A stretch of DNA of 38,086 bases from contig NZ_SUMC01000071.1 of assembly GCF_005047355.1 (NCBI RefSeq), positions 1-38,086 on the forward strand, written 5' to 3'. Below the pieces are notes generated by a model, which saw nothing but the letters and a program-made list of their open reading frames with translations, was not told where the DNA came from and made no database searches. The position numbers and the translations under genes were made by a program. Below, piece by piece: positions 16,395 to 24,100 of this stretch (positions are counted from its first letter, which is position 1; the number at the start of each line of letters is the position of its first letter). The DNA comes from Actinacidiphila oryziradicis. Its GTDB lineage: Bacteria > Actinomycetota > Actinomycetes > Streptomycetales > Streptomycetaceae.

Positions 16395-16721
16395 GACTGC
16401 GCCGACGCCGAGAAGCTGGCGGCCTTCTGGTCCGAGGCCCTGGGACGCCCCGTCAACGCGGGAGCGAACAGCGAGTTCGCCGCCATCAACGCCACCGACC
16501 CGGCGACGACCGGACCCCGGCTCGCCTTCCATCAGGTTCCGGAGCCTAAGACGGTCAAGAACCGCCTGCACCTGGACCTCATCAACAGCGAGTACGAGGC
16601 GGAGGCGAAGAGGCTGCTGGGCCTCGGCGCCACCCATATCCGCGACATGAAGCAGGGCGACGCGCGGTGGACCACCCTCGCCGATCCCGAGGGCAACGAG
16701 TTCGACCTCATCGCGGGCTGA
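16395..16721 (+). pseudogene. VOC/glyoxalase-family protein lacking its start
   Basis: Frame begins DCADAEKLAAFWSEALGRPV and ends DPEGNEFDLIAG at TGA 16719-16721. It carries HLDLINSEYEAEAKRLLGLG and DARWTTLADPEGNEFD, typical of VOC (glyoxalase/bleomycin-resistance) proteins. The usual first 10-15 residues before DCAD are gone and TGA (16389-16391) lies two codons upstream. No usable start is found before a late ATG. Length (109 codons) is otherwise close to the family. The break abuts the AT-rich PP2C promoter. Confidence 0.7.
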
Positions 16722-16757
16722 CCCGGTCAAGCAGCAGCACACCAGGAGGATGACGCC

Positions 16758-17211
16758 ATGCCCACCGAGACTGACCTTGCCGAAGACTACGATCCGAGCC
16801 CCAGTGAGCGGGTCCGGCGGCGTCGAGCTCTGCGAGGCCACTGACGGTGTCGAAGGGGGCACCTTGGAAGGCAAGCCGGTGGTCATCGTGACCATCAAGG
16901 GTGCCAAGAGCGGCCGGATCCGCAAGACACCCGTCATGCGGACCCGGCAGGGCGACACCTATGTCGTGGTTGCCTCGGCCGGCGGCGCTACCCGCCATCC
17001 CTCCTGGTACCACAACCTCAAGGCCCATCCGCTCATACGTCTGCGGGACGGGAGCACTGTCATCGAGGTGGCGGCACGCGAGGTCCACGGCGAGGCGAAA
17101 GCTCGCTGGTGGGCGGTGGCCGATGCCCACTGGCCGCACTTCCCCGAGCACAGGGCCACAGCCGGCCGGGAAGTCCCCGTGTTCGCCCTCGAACCGATCC
17201 CGGCAGGCTGA
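16758..17211 (+). pseudogene. F420-dependent nitroreductase/quinone-reductase (DDN-like), frameshifted
   Basis: AGGAGG at 16744-16749 is correctly spaced for ATG 16758, which gives PTETDLAEDYDPSPSERVR and then runs into TGA. The family body continues in another frame from about 16822: VELCEATDGVEGGTLEGKP, then VTIKGAKSGRIRKTPVMR and ATRHPSWYHNLKAHP, the F420-binding motifs of the DDN family. A one-base indel near 16815-16825 separates the two. ATG 16750, in frame with the body, directly abuts the AGGAGG, so it is an unlikely start. Inactive unless the shift is a sequencing error or expressed at low level. It sits between a broken VOC gene and a DUF427 gene, all co-directional. Confidence 0.7.
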
Positions 17212-17246
17212 GCACGATGCCGGACCATGAACGGAAAGGACAATCC

Positions 17247-17615
17247 ATGGCACGAGAAGTCAAGACGCCGGGCCCCGACCACCCCATCGCGATCGACCGG
17301 AACCCGAACCGCCTGGTCGTCCACGTGGACGGCGTGGTCATCGCGGACACGACCTCCGCACTGACCATGAACGAGGCCGCCTATCCGCCGGTGCACTACA
17401 TCCCTCTGACCGACGTCGACACGGCGCGACTGCGGCGGACGGAGAGCCACACCTACTGCCCGTACAAGGGAGAAGCGTCCTACTACACCATCGTCACACC
17501 CGCCCGGGACATCACCGACGCCGTGTGGACCTACGATGAGCCCTACACGGCCGTGGACGCCATCGCCGGCCACGTCGCCTTCTATCAGGAGCAGGTACAG
17601 CTCACTGTGGACTGA
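17247..17615 (+). CDS. DUF427 domain protein
   Basis: 122 residues. GPDHPIAIDRNPNRLVVHVD, VVIADTTSALTMNEAAYPPV, HYIPLTDVD and SHTYCPYKGEASYYTI, then DAVWTYDEPYTAVDAIAGHV and AFYQ, are the hallmark order of DUF427 (a small beta-barrel of unknown function). The conserved CPYKG motif is intact. ATG 17247 has GGAAAGGA at 17233-17240. It follows the DDN-like gene by about 36 bases, so they were probably co-transcribed. 46 bases separate it from the TetR gene. Biochemical role unknown. Confidence 0.9.
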   Translation: MAREVKTPGPDHPIAIDRNPNRLVVHVDGVVIADTTSALTMNEAAYPPVHYIPLTDVDTARLRRTESHTYCPYKGEASYYTIVTPARDITDAVWTYDEPYTAVDAIAGHVAFYQEQVQLTVD

Positions 17616-17633
17616 TGTCCGCGTACACTAGAC

Positions 17634-17647
17634 AGACAGATCTATAC
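17634..17647. promoter_or_regulatory. Weak copy of the AGACAG-N2-CTGTCT operator
   Basis: AGACAG-AT-CTATAC lies 14 bases before the TetR start codon and overlaps its probable promoter. It keeps the full left arm and part of the right arm of the palindromes found at 20611-20651 and 21507-21548. It may be a weaker autoregulatory site. Confidence 0.45.
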
Positions 17648-17661
17648 CTGGAGGTGAGGGC

Positions 17662-18285
17662 ATGGCGAACACCAGAAGTGCGACGAAGCCTTCGGCGCGC
17701 GAGCGTCTGCTTGCCGCCGCCAACGAACTCTTCTATGCGGAGGGCGTACAGACCGTCGGTATCGACCGGATCATCGAGCACGCGGGTGTGGCGAAAGCAT
17801 CGCTGTACAACACCTTCGGCGGCAAGGAACAGCTGATCCGCGCGTACCTCGATTCGCACCACACCAGTACCTCCGAGGGGATCGAGCGCGCCATCGCCCG
17901 CCACGACACCCCTCGGGAGCGCTTGCTGAGTGTCTTCGAGGCGCAGGGTGAGGTGTTCGCCCAGCCGGACTTTCACGGTTGTGCCTTCGTGAGCGCGGCC
18001 GCGGAGGCCCGCCCGGGCAGCCTGGTGGACCAGGCTGCCGACGAGTACCGCGCGTGGATACGGGCTAAGTTCACCGGCCTCGCGAAGGACGCCGGGGCGG
18101 CGAATCCCGAGGCCCTGGCCAGGCAGCTGCAGCTCCTCTACGACGGCGCCGGCCTGTCGGCGCGGATGGACCACGACCCCTCGGCGGCCATCGCCGCACG
18201 CGCCGCAGCGTCCGCACTGCTCGACGCCGCGGTCACCGGCACCGTAGAGGATGGCCTCGAGCCGGCAGCGCCGGCGTCGGCATAG
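17662..18285 (+). CDS. TetR-family regulator
   Basis: 207 residues. The N-terminal DNA-binding domain reads ARERLLAAANELFYAEGVQT, VGIDRIIEHAGVAKASLYNT, FGGKEQLIRAYL. The C-terminal domain has CAFVSAAAEARPGSLVDQAA, seen in the close relative at 24830. ATG 17662 follows GGAGG (17651-17655). An AGACAG-type half-palindrome lies upstream, so it is the best candidate repressor of the SDR (20520) and flavin monooxygenase (21644) promoters, which carry perfect copies; the paralogue at 24830 is the alternative. The pair share most of the recognition-helix region, so cross-recognition is possible. Ligand unknown. Confidence 0.9.
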   Translation: MANTRSATKPSARERLLAAANELFYAEGVQTVGIDRIIEHAGVAKASLYNTFGGKEQLIRAYLDSHHTSTSEGIERAIARHDTPRERLLSVFEAQGEVFAQPDFHGCAFVSAAAEARPGSLVDQAADEYRAWIRAKFTGLAKDAGAANPEALARQLQLLYDGAGLSARMDHDPSAAIAARAAASALLDAAVTGTVEDGLEPAAPASA

Positions 18286-18299
18286 CTGTTGGGGATCAT

Positions 18300-18583
18300 C
18301 GGTGACGACCTACCGGCCCCGCACCCGCACTCGTGGCCGCACCCGTGGTGCCGTGTGGATCGGTGGTGTGGAGGGCCTCGGTGTTGATGACGGGGAGGAG
18401 TTGGGGCAGGTGGCCGTCGGAGGCGAGACCGGCGGTGATGCGTTCGGCCGGCACCTCGCCGTACAGCGTGGTGCGCTGGCGGGAGGGGCGGCCGGCGGCT
18501 TCGGCGATCGCGGTCAGGTCCTGGATCGGCTTTCGGAGCTCAGTGTGCTCTGGCGAGTGACACGGCGAACCGGCCGGTCTCAT
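18300..18583 (-). pseudogene. Unplaced C-terminal fragment, possibly LLM-type oxidoreductase
   Basis: A minus-strand frame overlapping the end of the EgtD gene reads ELRKPIQDLTAIAEAAGRPS, then TTLYGEVPAERITAGLASDG. The pattern of a helix, a VTLYG-type strand and an ERI.AGLA helix recalls the C-terminal region of LLM-type F420 oxidoreductases, but the match is weak and the last 25 codons are low-complexity. Best regarded as an unplaced remnant. Confidence 0.22.
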
Positions 18584-19610
18584 CGGTCCACCAGCGCGTC
18601 AACTTCATACAGGCGCCCGCCAGTTCCGTTTGGACGCTGTCCTGACGGAACTTCGCAGAGACTTCCGTACGTACCTCTTCGCCGGCCTCGAACTGCACCA
18701 CCAGGTCCAATCCGGGGACCTTTACACTGAGGGGGCGCCGGGCCCGTAGCCGCATTTCGATCCACTCGTGCTCCGCGTTCCAAAGCGCCACATGGTCGAA
18801 ATCGTCGGGATCAAAGTCCGCGCCGAGCTCGCGGTCGATAACCGAGAGGACGTTTTTGTTGAACGCGGCCGTTACACCGGCCGCGTCGTCGTACGCCCTG
18901 ACCAGCGTGGACTCGTCCTTGACGAGATCCGTGCCGAGCAGCAGCGCATCGCCGGGCACTAGCAGCGCCCGGACCGATGCGAAAAAGGCCGTGCGCTCCG
19001 GGGGCAGCAAATTGCCGATCGTGCCGCCGAGGAACGCGACCAGCCGTGGCTCCGGTGTGCCGGGCAGTGCGAAACCGGCGGTGAAGTCGGCGATCAGTGC
19101 GTGCACCTGGAGGCCTGGCCGCTCGGCAAGCAGCGACTCGGTCGCCCCAGTCAGCGCGCTCTCACTCACATCGACCGGCACGTAGGTGTGTAGATCGGTC
19201 AGCGCGTCGAGTAGATGCCGGGTTTTCTCGGAGGATCCGGAGCCCAGCTCGACCAGGGTGCGGGCCTCGGTCGCTGCCGCGATCTCCGGCGCGCGGGCGA
19301 CAAGGATCTCCCGCTCCGCGCGGGTCGGGTAGTACTCGGGCAGCCTGGTGATCTCCTCGAACAGTTCGCTGCCACGCGCGTCGTAGAACCACTTGGGCGG
19401 CAGCGTCTTGGGGGTGCGGGTCAGCCCGTGGAGTACATCCTCGCGCAGAACGCGCCGCTGAGGCCCCGCAAGCCCGGTCGACAGCGCCCGTGTCAGCCCG
19501 GTCTTGTCAGCGACCTCGGCCGGCACGGCGCTGCCCGCGTGCGACACCACCCCCTCTCCGTCCGACGTCACATCTACCTTCATCCGGCGCCCATCGCGCG
19601 TCACCTTCAA
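18540..19610 (-). CDS. egtD: EgtD-like histidine N-alpha-methyltransferase fused to a transposase N-terminus
   Basis: Residues about 54-356 are EgtD: VLREDVLHGLTRTPKTLPPK, WFYDARGSELFEEITRLPEY, YPTRAE, SAM motif LVELGSGSSEKT, FLGGTIGNLLPPER, and TEVSAKF carrying the Glu/Ser that bind histidine in the family. EgtD trimethylates histidine to hercynine, the first step of ergothioneine synthesis. The native first about 20 residues are missing. In their place residues 1-53 (KVDVTSDGEGVVSHAGSAVP, AEVADKTGLTRALSTGLAG) match the start of IS1380-family transposases, fused in frame. The TTG at 19610 has GGGAGGA upstream, so translation may now use the transposase start. ATG 19583 is an alternative. The usual partners egtA, egtB and egtC are absent, so it is an orphan, either inactive or a recent fusion. 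Confidence 0.8.
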   Translation of the reverse strand: MKVTRDGRRMKVDVTSDGEGVVSHAGSAVPAEVADKTGLTRALSTGLAGPQRRVLREDVLHGLTRTPKTLPPKWFYDARGSELFEEITRLPEYYPTRAEREILVARAPEIAAATEARTLVELGSGSSEKTRHLLDALTDLHTYVPVDVSESALTGATESLLAERPGLQVHALIADFTAGFALPGTPEPRLVAFLGGTIGNLLPPERTAFFASVRALLVPGDALLLGTDLVKDESTLVRAYDDAAGVTAAFNKNVLSVIDRELGADFDPDDFDHVALWNAEHEWIEMRLRARRPLSVKVPGLDLVVQFEAGEEVRTEVSAKFRQDSVQTELAGACMKLTRWWTDETGRFAVSLARAH

Positions 19611-19740
19611 GGTGATCCTCCCGAGCTAGTTCTTGAACCTTCAACAAGCAGAAGAATCCCTGCTCGGGCGGACAGCCAAGCGGCCCCGACCACCAAGGCC
19701 GCAACTGTTTCACGCACGTCACGCACGATCCGGGCTGACT

Positions 19741-19765
19741 GGGCGCGGAGCGAACCTCCGCGCCC
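19741..19765. terminator. Hairpin downstream of the SDR gene
   Basis: GGGCGCGGAG (19741-19750), five bases, CTCCGCGCCC (19756-19765): perfect 10-bp stem located 9 bases past the SDR stop on the minus strand. Good candidate for the SDR terminator. Confidence 0.7.
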
Positions 19766-19773
19766 GGACAGGA

Positions 19774-20520
19774 TCAGTTAGCGGTGTGACCGCCGTCGAC
19801 GTTGAGGATATGGCCGGTGATGAATGAAGCTTCGTCCGACGCGATGAAGACGATCGCGTTGGCGAGCTCCTCCGAGAGGCCGAGGCGGCCCAGCGGAACC
19901 TCCGCCACCAGACCCGCCTTGTTCTCCGGCGTGCCCGCAAAACGGGTCAGCATGCCAGTGTCCGTAGGACCAGGCGCCACGCCGTTCACGCGGATTCCCG
20001 ACTTGGCGACCTCGAGCGCAACCGACTTGGTGATGCCTTCGACGGCGTGCTTGCTGCCGACATAGACGGAGGCCCCGGCCGCACCCTCGTGCCCATAGGT
20101 CGAGGAGATGTTGATAATGCTGCCACTACCCTGTCCCTGCATGACACGCACTTCGTGCTTCATGCTCAGGATCACACCGAGAACATTCGTGTCGAACGTC
20201 GCGGCATAGGTTTCCGCGCTCTGGTCCGTGATCGGGCTGACCTGGCCTTCGGTGCCGGCATTGTTCACCGCGACATCGAGACGGCCAAACCGCGCGACGG
20301 TCCCGTCGACCAGAGCACGGACGTCATCCTCCTCGCGGACGTCGGCATTGATGAACTCGGCCTCCGAACCGAAAGAGCGCAGCTCCTCAACGAGCGCCTT
20401 GCCGGCCTCATCACGCCGACCGGCAACGACCACCTTCGCCCCCTTCTTGGCGAAGGCGACGGCGGCGGCGCGGCCGATGCCGGTGAGCGCTCCGGTGATC
20501 AGAATGACAGGCTTGTCCAT
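19774..20520 (-). CDS. Short-chain dehydrogenase/reductase
   Basis: 248 residues, classical SDR. The cofactor loop is ITGALTGIGRAAA. AGRRDE after the second strand suggests NADP preference (two Arg). NNAG is present, and the catalytic Ser-Tyr-Lys is in NISSTYGHEGAAGASVYVGS with K directly after (YxxxK). The C-terminus SFITGHILNVDGGHTAN is typical. ATG 20520 with AGGAG 7 bases upstream fixes the start; longer in-frame starts lie in the operator region. The gene has more A/T-ending codons than its neighbours, a hint of horizontal origin. Two palindromic operators and a TTGACA box lie upstream, so it is probably TetR-repressed. Substrate unknown. Confidence 0.93.
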   Translation of the reverse strand: MDKPVILITGALTGIGRAAAVAFAKKGAKVVVAGRRDEAGKALVEELRSFGSEAEFINADVREEDDVRALVDGTVARFGRLDVAVNNAGTEGQVSPITDQSAETYAATFDTNVLGVILSMKHEVRVMQGQGSGSIINISSTYGHEGAAGASVYVGSKHAVEGITKSVALEVAKSGIRVNGVAPGPTDTGMLTRFAGTPENKAGLVAEVPLGRLGLSEELANAIVFIASDEASFITGHILNVDGGHTAN

Positions 20521-20608
20521 TTTCAGCTCCTGTGCGGTACGACTCGCGGCGTATGGGTGGTAGCCGACCCGCGGCGCCAGTTCCGGCGCCGGGAAGGGCA
20601 ATGGAATA

Positions 20609-20662
20609 ACAGACAGGTCTGTCTCCTCGGCCAATAGAAACAGACCTGTCTGACTATGTCAA
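20609..20662 (-). promoter_or_regulatory. SDR promoter with twin palindromic operators
   Basis: Read on the minus strand: -35 TTGACA (20662-20657), 17-base spacer, -10 TTCTAT (20639-20634). One palindrome, AGACAG-GT-CTGTTT (20651-20638), lies in the spacer. A second, perfect one, AGACAG-AC-CTGTCT (20624-20611), lies just downstream of the expected start. Their centres are 27 bases apart. This is a classic repressor layout and almost the same as at 21496-21550. Confidence 0.7.
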
Positions 20663-20743
20663 GGAAGCACATACGCTGTTTTCCGGCGTCTTCGCACAGG
20701 CGGAATCGGGCCCGCTTCTGCCGGGCGCTCCGCCGCCCGCCCG

Positions 20744-20990
20744 TCAGTCGGCGATGAACCTGGCGGCGAGTCCGCCGATCGTCATCGATGAAGCGTTGGC
20801 GTTGGCCTACGTGGTCTTCGGCATGATGGAGACGTCGGCGATCCGCAGCCGGTCGACGCCATGCACCTTGAGTTCCGCCCACCACCGCGTCGGCGTCCGA
20901 ATCGATCGCGCAAGTACCGACCGGATGGAAGTACGGCAGGCAGACGCACCGCGGGAGCGCCTCTACGATACGTACGTTCTGGCCGCCCCC
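20744..20990 (-). pseudogene. GMC oxidoreductase C-terminal remnant
   Basis: Minus strand, before a frameshift near 20865: LPYFHPVGTCAIDSDADAVV, the FHPVGTC motif of the GMC flavoenzyme active-site region. After it: AELKVHGVDRLRIADVSIMP, KTT, TAG (20807-20809), then ANASSMTIGGLAARFIAD and TGA. One frameshift and one nonsense codon inactivate it, and the FAD-binding N-terminal two thirds are missing. It lies in the gap between two operator-controlled promoters. Confidence 0.75.
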
Positions 20991-21044
20991 AAGCGGCAAC
21001 GCGCCCGGCCATAGCACGGAGCGCCGGCCCGGGCTCGGCCCCAG

Positions 21045-21350
21045 CCATCGGAGAGCACGGCCATTGCCAGCCACACCCGGGACGTGACCTTGAGCTTGCC
21101 GAACGCCGACCGCAGATGGGTGGCCACCCTATTGGGCGAGAGCACGAGCTCGGCTTCGGCCGACCGGTCGGTGTGTCCCTGGGCGATCAAGCGGGCGACA
21201 CGGCATTCGGCCTCGGTCGGTGCTTCCCGGCCGTGCGTCGAGCGGGGCGGCGCCGCGGCCCAGCGGCGGCGGGCACCGGCCGCCCGCAGCGGCCCCTGAA
21301 ATCGGCGCGCCTCGCCATGGACACCGAGCCTCTTGAGGATTTCGCCGGCG
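21045..21350 (-). pseudogene. LuxR-type regulator C-terminal remnant
   Basis: Minus strand reads EILKRLGVHG, then PTEAECRVARLIAQGHTDRS and LSPNRVATHLRSAFGKLKVT followed by SRVWLA, the GerE/LuxR DNA-binding domain at the end of large LAL-type regulators. The ATPase and most of the protein are missing, and no start is present. It abuts the GMC remnant, so both were probably cut by the same deletion. Confidence 0.55.
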
Positions 21351-21495
21351 GTTGACGCCCTTCCCTGACCCCTGGCCACCGTCCCGGCCGTCCGTTTCGC
21401 CCTCACCGACGAAAGGCGGCCAGCGCGGGACGCAGGCGGCCACCTCACGGCCATGACGCGCTCCCGGTCTTCCCCGATGTCACCCCGCTTGCCAT

Positions 21496-21550
21496 TTGAC
21501 GCGATGAGACAAGTCCGTCTATGGTCAATCATAAAGACAGACCTGTCTGT
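21496..21550 (+). promoter_or_regulatory. Monooxygenase promoter with twin palindromic operators
   Basis: -35 TTGACG (21496-21501), 18-base spacer, -10 TATGGT (21520-21525). Operator AGACAA-GT-CCGTCT (21507-21520) fills the spacer and AGACAG-AC-CTGTCT (21535-21548) lies at the start of the transcript. The centres are 28 bases apart. The downstream 14-mer is identical to the downstream operator of the SDR promoter. A second TTGACA (21553-21558) follows and may be an extra promoter. Confidence 0.7.
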
Positions 21551-21643
21551 ACTTGACATCCGTACTGGCGAGCACCACCCGACCCGCGGGGCCACGGCGC
21601 CGCATACCCCCCTTCGCGTCGACGATCGGCGAGGTGATCGAAC

Positions 21644-22085
21644 ATGAGCCCGACTGGGCGCCATATGGTCCTGGGCGCCGCCCAGTGGTGGCCAGGTGGC
21701 GACCACATCACCGCCTGGCGGCGGCCAGGTGCCCAGCCTGAGGCGTTCCTCGATCCGGAGTACTACGTCGACTGGGCCAGGACCGCCGAGCGGGGCACGT
21801 TCGACACTTCCTTCCTTGCCGACGAGCTGTACGGGTGGGACCGCTTCGACTCCGGTGTGGAGTACTCCAGCAACGTGCGGCCGGAGGCGCTCACGCTCCT
21901 GGGCGCGCTTGCCGCGGTCACCGAGCGGATCGGTCTGGCCGTCACTGTCTCCACCACCTGCAACGAGCCGCACCACGCGGCGCGCAGGGTGGCCTCCCTG
22001 GACTTCCTCAGCAGCGGCCGGGCCGGCTGGAACCTCGTTACCTCTGCATCCGACGAGGAGGCCCGCAACTTCGGCCGGGAACGCA
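21644..22085 (+). pseudogene. NtaA/SnaA/DszA-type flavin monooxygenase, N-terminal half only
   Basis: ATG 21644 gives SPTGRHMVLGAAQWWPGGDH, ITAWRRPGAQPEAFLDPEYY, VDWARTAERGTFDTSFLADE, then NEPHHAARRVASLDFLSSGR, AGWNLVTSASDEEARNFGRE. This is the start of the FMNH2-dependent NtaA/SnaA/DszA group, which desulfurises or oxidises small organics. Resemblance stops at about 22085; the following 145 codons are out-of-frame sequence overlapping the next gene. About 300 residues of the TIM barrel are missing. GAGG precedes the start. The promoter and operators are still intact and now drive the next gene, 22215. Confidence 0.7.
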
Positions 22086-22214
22086 GGGACCGGCTGCCCG
22101 TTCACGTCCCGCGTCCCGCTCTACATGACAGCCGAGGTTCTACCCATCACCTGGAAACGGCGGCGCCTCACAACCGCCACCCCTTCTCCTCCTCCTATCC
22201 GAAAAGGTGTACCT

Positions 22215-23213
22215 ATGAAGGTCTCAGCTGCGTTTCCCACCGCCCTCGACTCGCCGCGCCACATTGCCACCGCGGAGCGCCTGGGCTACCGGCGCGCCTG
22301 GCTGTACGACACTCCACACCAGAGCCCGGACGTCTGGATGATCCTCGCCCTGGCAGCGCAGCAGACCGAGAGCATCGGTCTGGGGCCCGGCGTGCTGATC
22401 CCCGCGCTGCGGCATCCAATGGTCAATGCGGCCGGCGCCGCAGCCCTGGCAGCGCTGGCGCCAGGACGGGCCGCGGTGGCCTTCGGAACCGGATTCGCCG
22501 GCATGCGGGCCCTTGGGCGTAACCCCATCAAGTGGTCCTACCTGCAGGAATACGTCACCGCCTTCCAAGGACTGCTCCGCGGCGACACCGTCGACTGGCA
22601 GGGCTCGCGCCTGCGCATGCTTCACCCTGACGGCCACGCCCCCGCTCGTCCGGTGGAGGTACCCGTCCTCATCTCCGCGCTGGGCCCCAAGGGCATGGGC
22701 ATCACCCGCGATCTCGGCGACGGCCTGTTCATCACCTACGGCATCGAGGTACCGGAATCCGTCAAGGACTTCTCCTGGGTGGCGATGCCCGTGCACGGCA
22801 CCGTGCTGGCGGATGACGAGCGGCTAGATTCGTCGCGAGTACGCGCGGCCGCAGGACCTGGCAACGCCTTGGCCTTCCACGCCATCCACGAGGGTGGCGG
22901 GGACGTCGCGCAGCTCCCCGGGGGCGCCGAGTGGTTGGCGGCGATCGACAAGACGCCGGAGGCCGAGAGGCACCTGGCCATCCACCACCAGCACCTGGTC
23001 TCCCTGAGCAACGCCGACGAGGAAGCCTGGCAGGCGGGGAGCTGGGCCGCCGTACCGAGGACCACAGTAACCGGTAGGGCCGCGCAGGTCGCTGAGCACC
23101 TGGCCACGCTTACCCGGCAGGGCATCACGGAGATCGTCTACCAACCCACCGGACCCGATGTCGCCGGCGAGCTGGAGAGGTTCGCCGATGTCGCGGGTTC
23201 CCTCGGCGAGTGA
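22215..23213 (+). CDS. LLM-class (F420/flavin-dependent) oxidoreductase
   Basis: 332 residues, luciferase-like TIM barrel: MKVSAAFPTALDSPRHIATA, ERLGYRRAWLYDTP, IGLGPGVLIPALRHP, GRAAVAFGTGFAGMRALG, PVEVPVLISALGPKGMGITR. The pattern resembles F420-dependent methylene-H4MPT-reductase-like LLM proteins; cofactor choice (F420 or FMN) cannot be settled by eye. ATG 22215 with AAAAGG 8 bases upstream. Length is normal and no lesion is seen. It follows the truncated NtaA-like gene in the same direction and probably belongs to the same operator-controlled transcript. It ends 55 bases before the MFS remnant. Confidence 0.88.
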   Translation: MKVSAAFPTALDSPRHIATAERLGYRRAWLYDTPHQSPDVWMILALAAQQTESIGLGPGVLIPALRHPMVNAAGAAALAALAPGRAAVAFGTGFAGMRALGRNPIKWSYLQEYVTAFQGLLRGDTVDWQGSRLRMLHPDGHAPARPVEVPVLISALGPKGMGITRDLGDGLFITYGIEVPESVKDFSWVAMPVHGTVLADDERLDSSRVRAAAGPGNALAFHAIHEGGGDVAQLPGGAEWLAAIDKTPEAERHLAIHHQHLVSLSNADEEAWQAGSWAAVPRTTVTGRAAQVAEHLATLTRQGITEIVYQPTGPDVAGELERFADVAGSLGE

Positions 23214-23268
23214 GTCGTCCGGGGTAGACCCCTTCTCCCGGGCCCTACGTCCCTGTCAAGGAGCCGTC

Positions 23269-24034
23269 ATGAGCGAGTCCCCCAACATCAGCGAGCGCCC
23301 GGCGGTCGCTCTGGTAACTGACCGTCGTCGTCCACGACCGTGATGGTGGTTCGTCGGCGTACCCGCCGGACCACTCCTCGGCCACCTCTTCGGCGGGCGG
23401 TCAGCCTTCCTCATCGTCGCAGCCCTCGGCCTGCTGCCGCGTATCCGGGTCGAGAAGGTCACAACCCTCAGTTCCCTGAACACACTCGTAAAGAGCCGCA
23501 ACGCCCGCGTCGGCCTGACGATCACCTTCTTCACCATCACGGCGCAGTTCACCGCCTACACCTCCGTCGCACCGTTCCTCGAACAGCAAACCGGCGCCAG
23601 TGCCGGGCTGATCAGCACCGTGCTCCTCGCCTTCGCCATCGCCGGCATCGTCGGGAACTTCACGACCGGCTACCCCCGGCAAGCGGCTGCTCAGCACCGT
23701 GCTCGCGGTGATCGTCACGCTCGGCCTGTCGGCTCTGATGATGCCCCTGCTCGGCCAGTGGTCCGTGGGTGCGCCGGTCGCGATGCAGACCTGGGTGTTC
23801 AACGCCGACGCCGAGACGGCCAACGAGGGCGGTTCCGGGATGTTCGTCGCGACATTCCAGTTCTCCATCGCCTTCGGATCGTTCTTCGGCGGGATCGTGG
23901 TCGACCTTGCCGGCATTCCGGTCGCGATGTACGCGGGGGCCGCCCTCGCCCTGACCGCCCTTGTGACTACCCTGCTGTTCGCCCGGACCACCCCGGCCGG
24001 GCCAGTGCCGGCGCGACGGCCAACGGGCGTCAAC
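23269..24034 (+). pseudogene. MFS transporter, multiply disrupted
   Basis: ATG 23269 with AAGGAG starts MSESPNISERPAVALVT, then an in-frame TGA at 23341. The same frame resumes as FVGVPAGPLLGHLFGGRSAF, skipping about 100-200 residues. TFFTITAQFTAYTSVAPFLE and STVLLAFAIAGIVGNFTTGY follow, then a frameshift near 23680 into LLSTVLAVIVTLGLSALMMP, a short deletion after GQWSVGAP, and MQTWVFNADAETANEGGSGM, VATFQFSIAFGSFFGGIVVD. This is a 12-TM drug or sugar efflux MFS protein (DHA1-like) with at least one nonsense codon, one frameshift and two deletions. Its last frame runs without a stop into the TetR gene at 24101. Confidence 0.75.
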
Positions 24035-24064
24035 GTCCGCCACGCCACACCTGCGCCAACATTC

Positions 24065-24080
24065 TGGTCCAGTCGGACCA
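24065..24080. promoter_or_regulatory. Palindromic operator before TetR gene 24101
   Basis: TGGTCC-AGTC-GGACCA: perfect 6-bp arms, 21 bases before ATG 24101. The ten-mer TGGTCCAGTC recurs at 26197-26206 before the SnoaL-like gene, and the adjoining ACTAT/TACGC sequence is also shared. Likely bound by the TetR protein encoded here. Confidence 0.65.
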
Positions 24081-24100
24081 CTATCGCGTATCCTCAGGGT

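Noticed and set aside
20963..22105. A 380-codon minus-strand gene
   Set aside because: Only the LuxR-like end makes sense; the rest is antisense to the monooxygenase and crosses its promoter.
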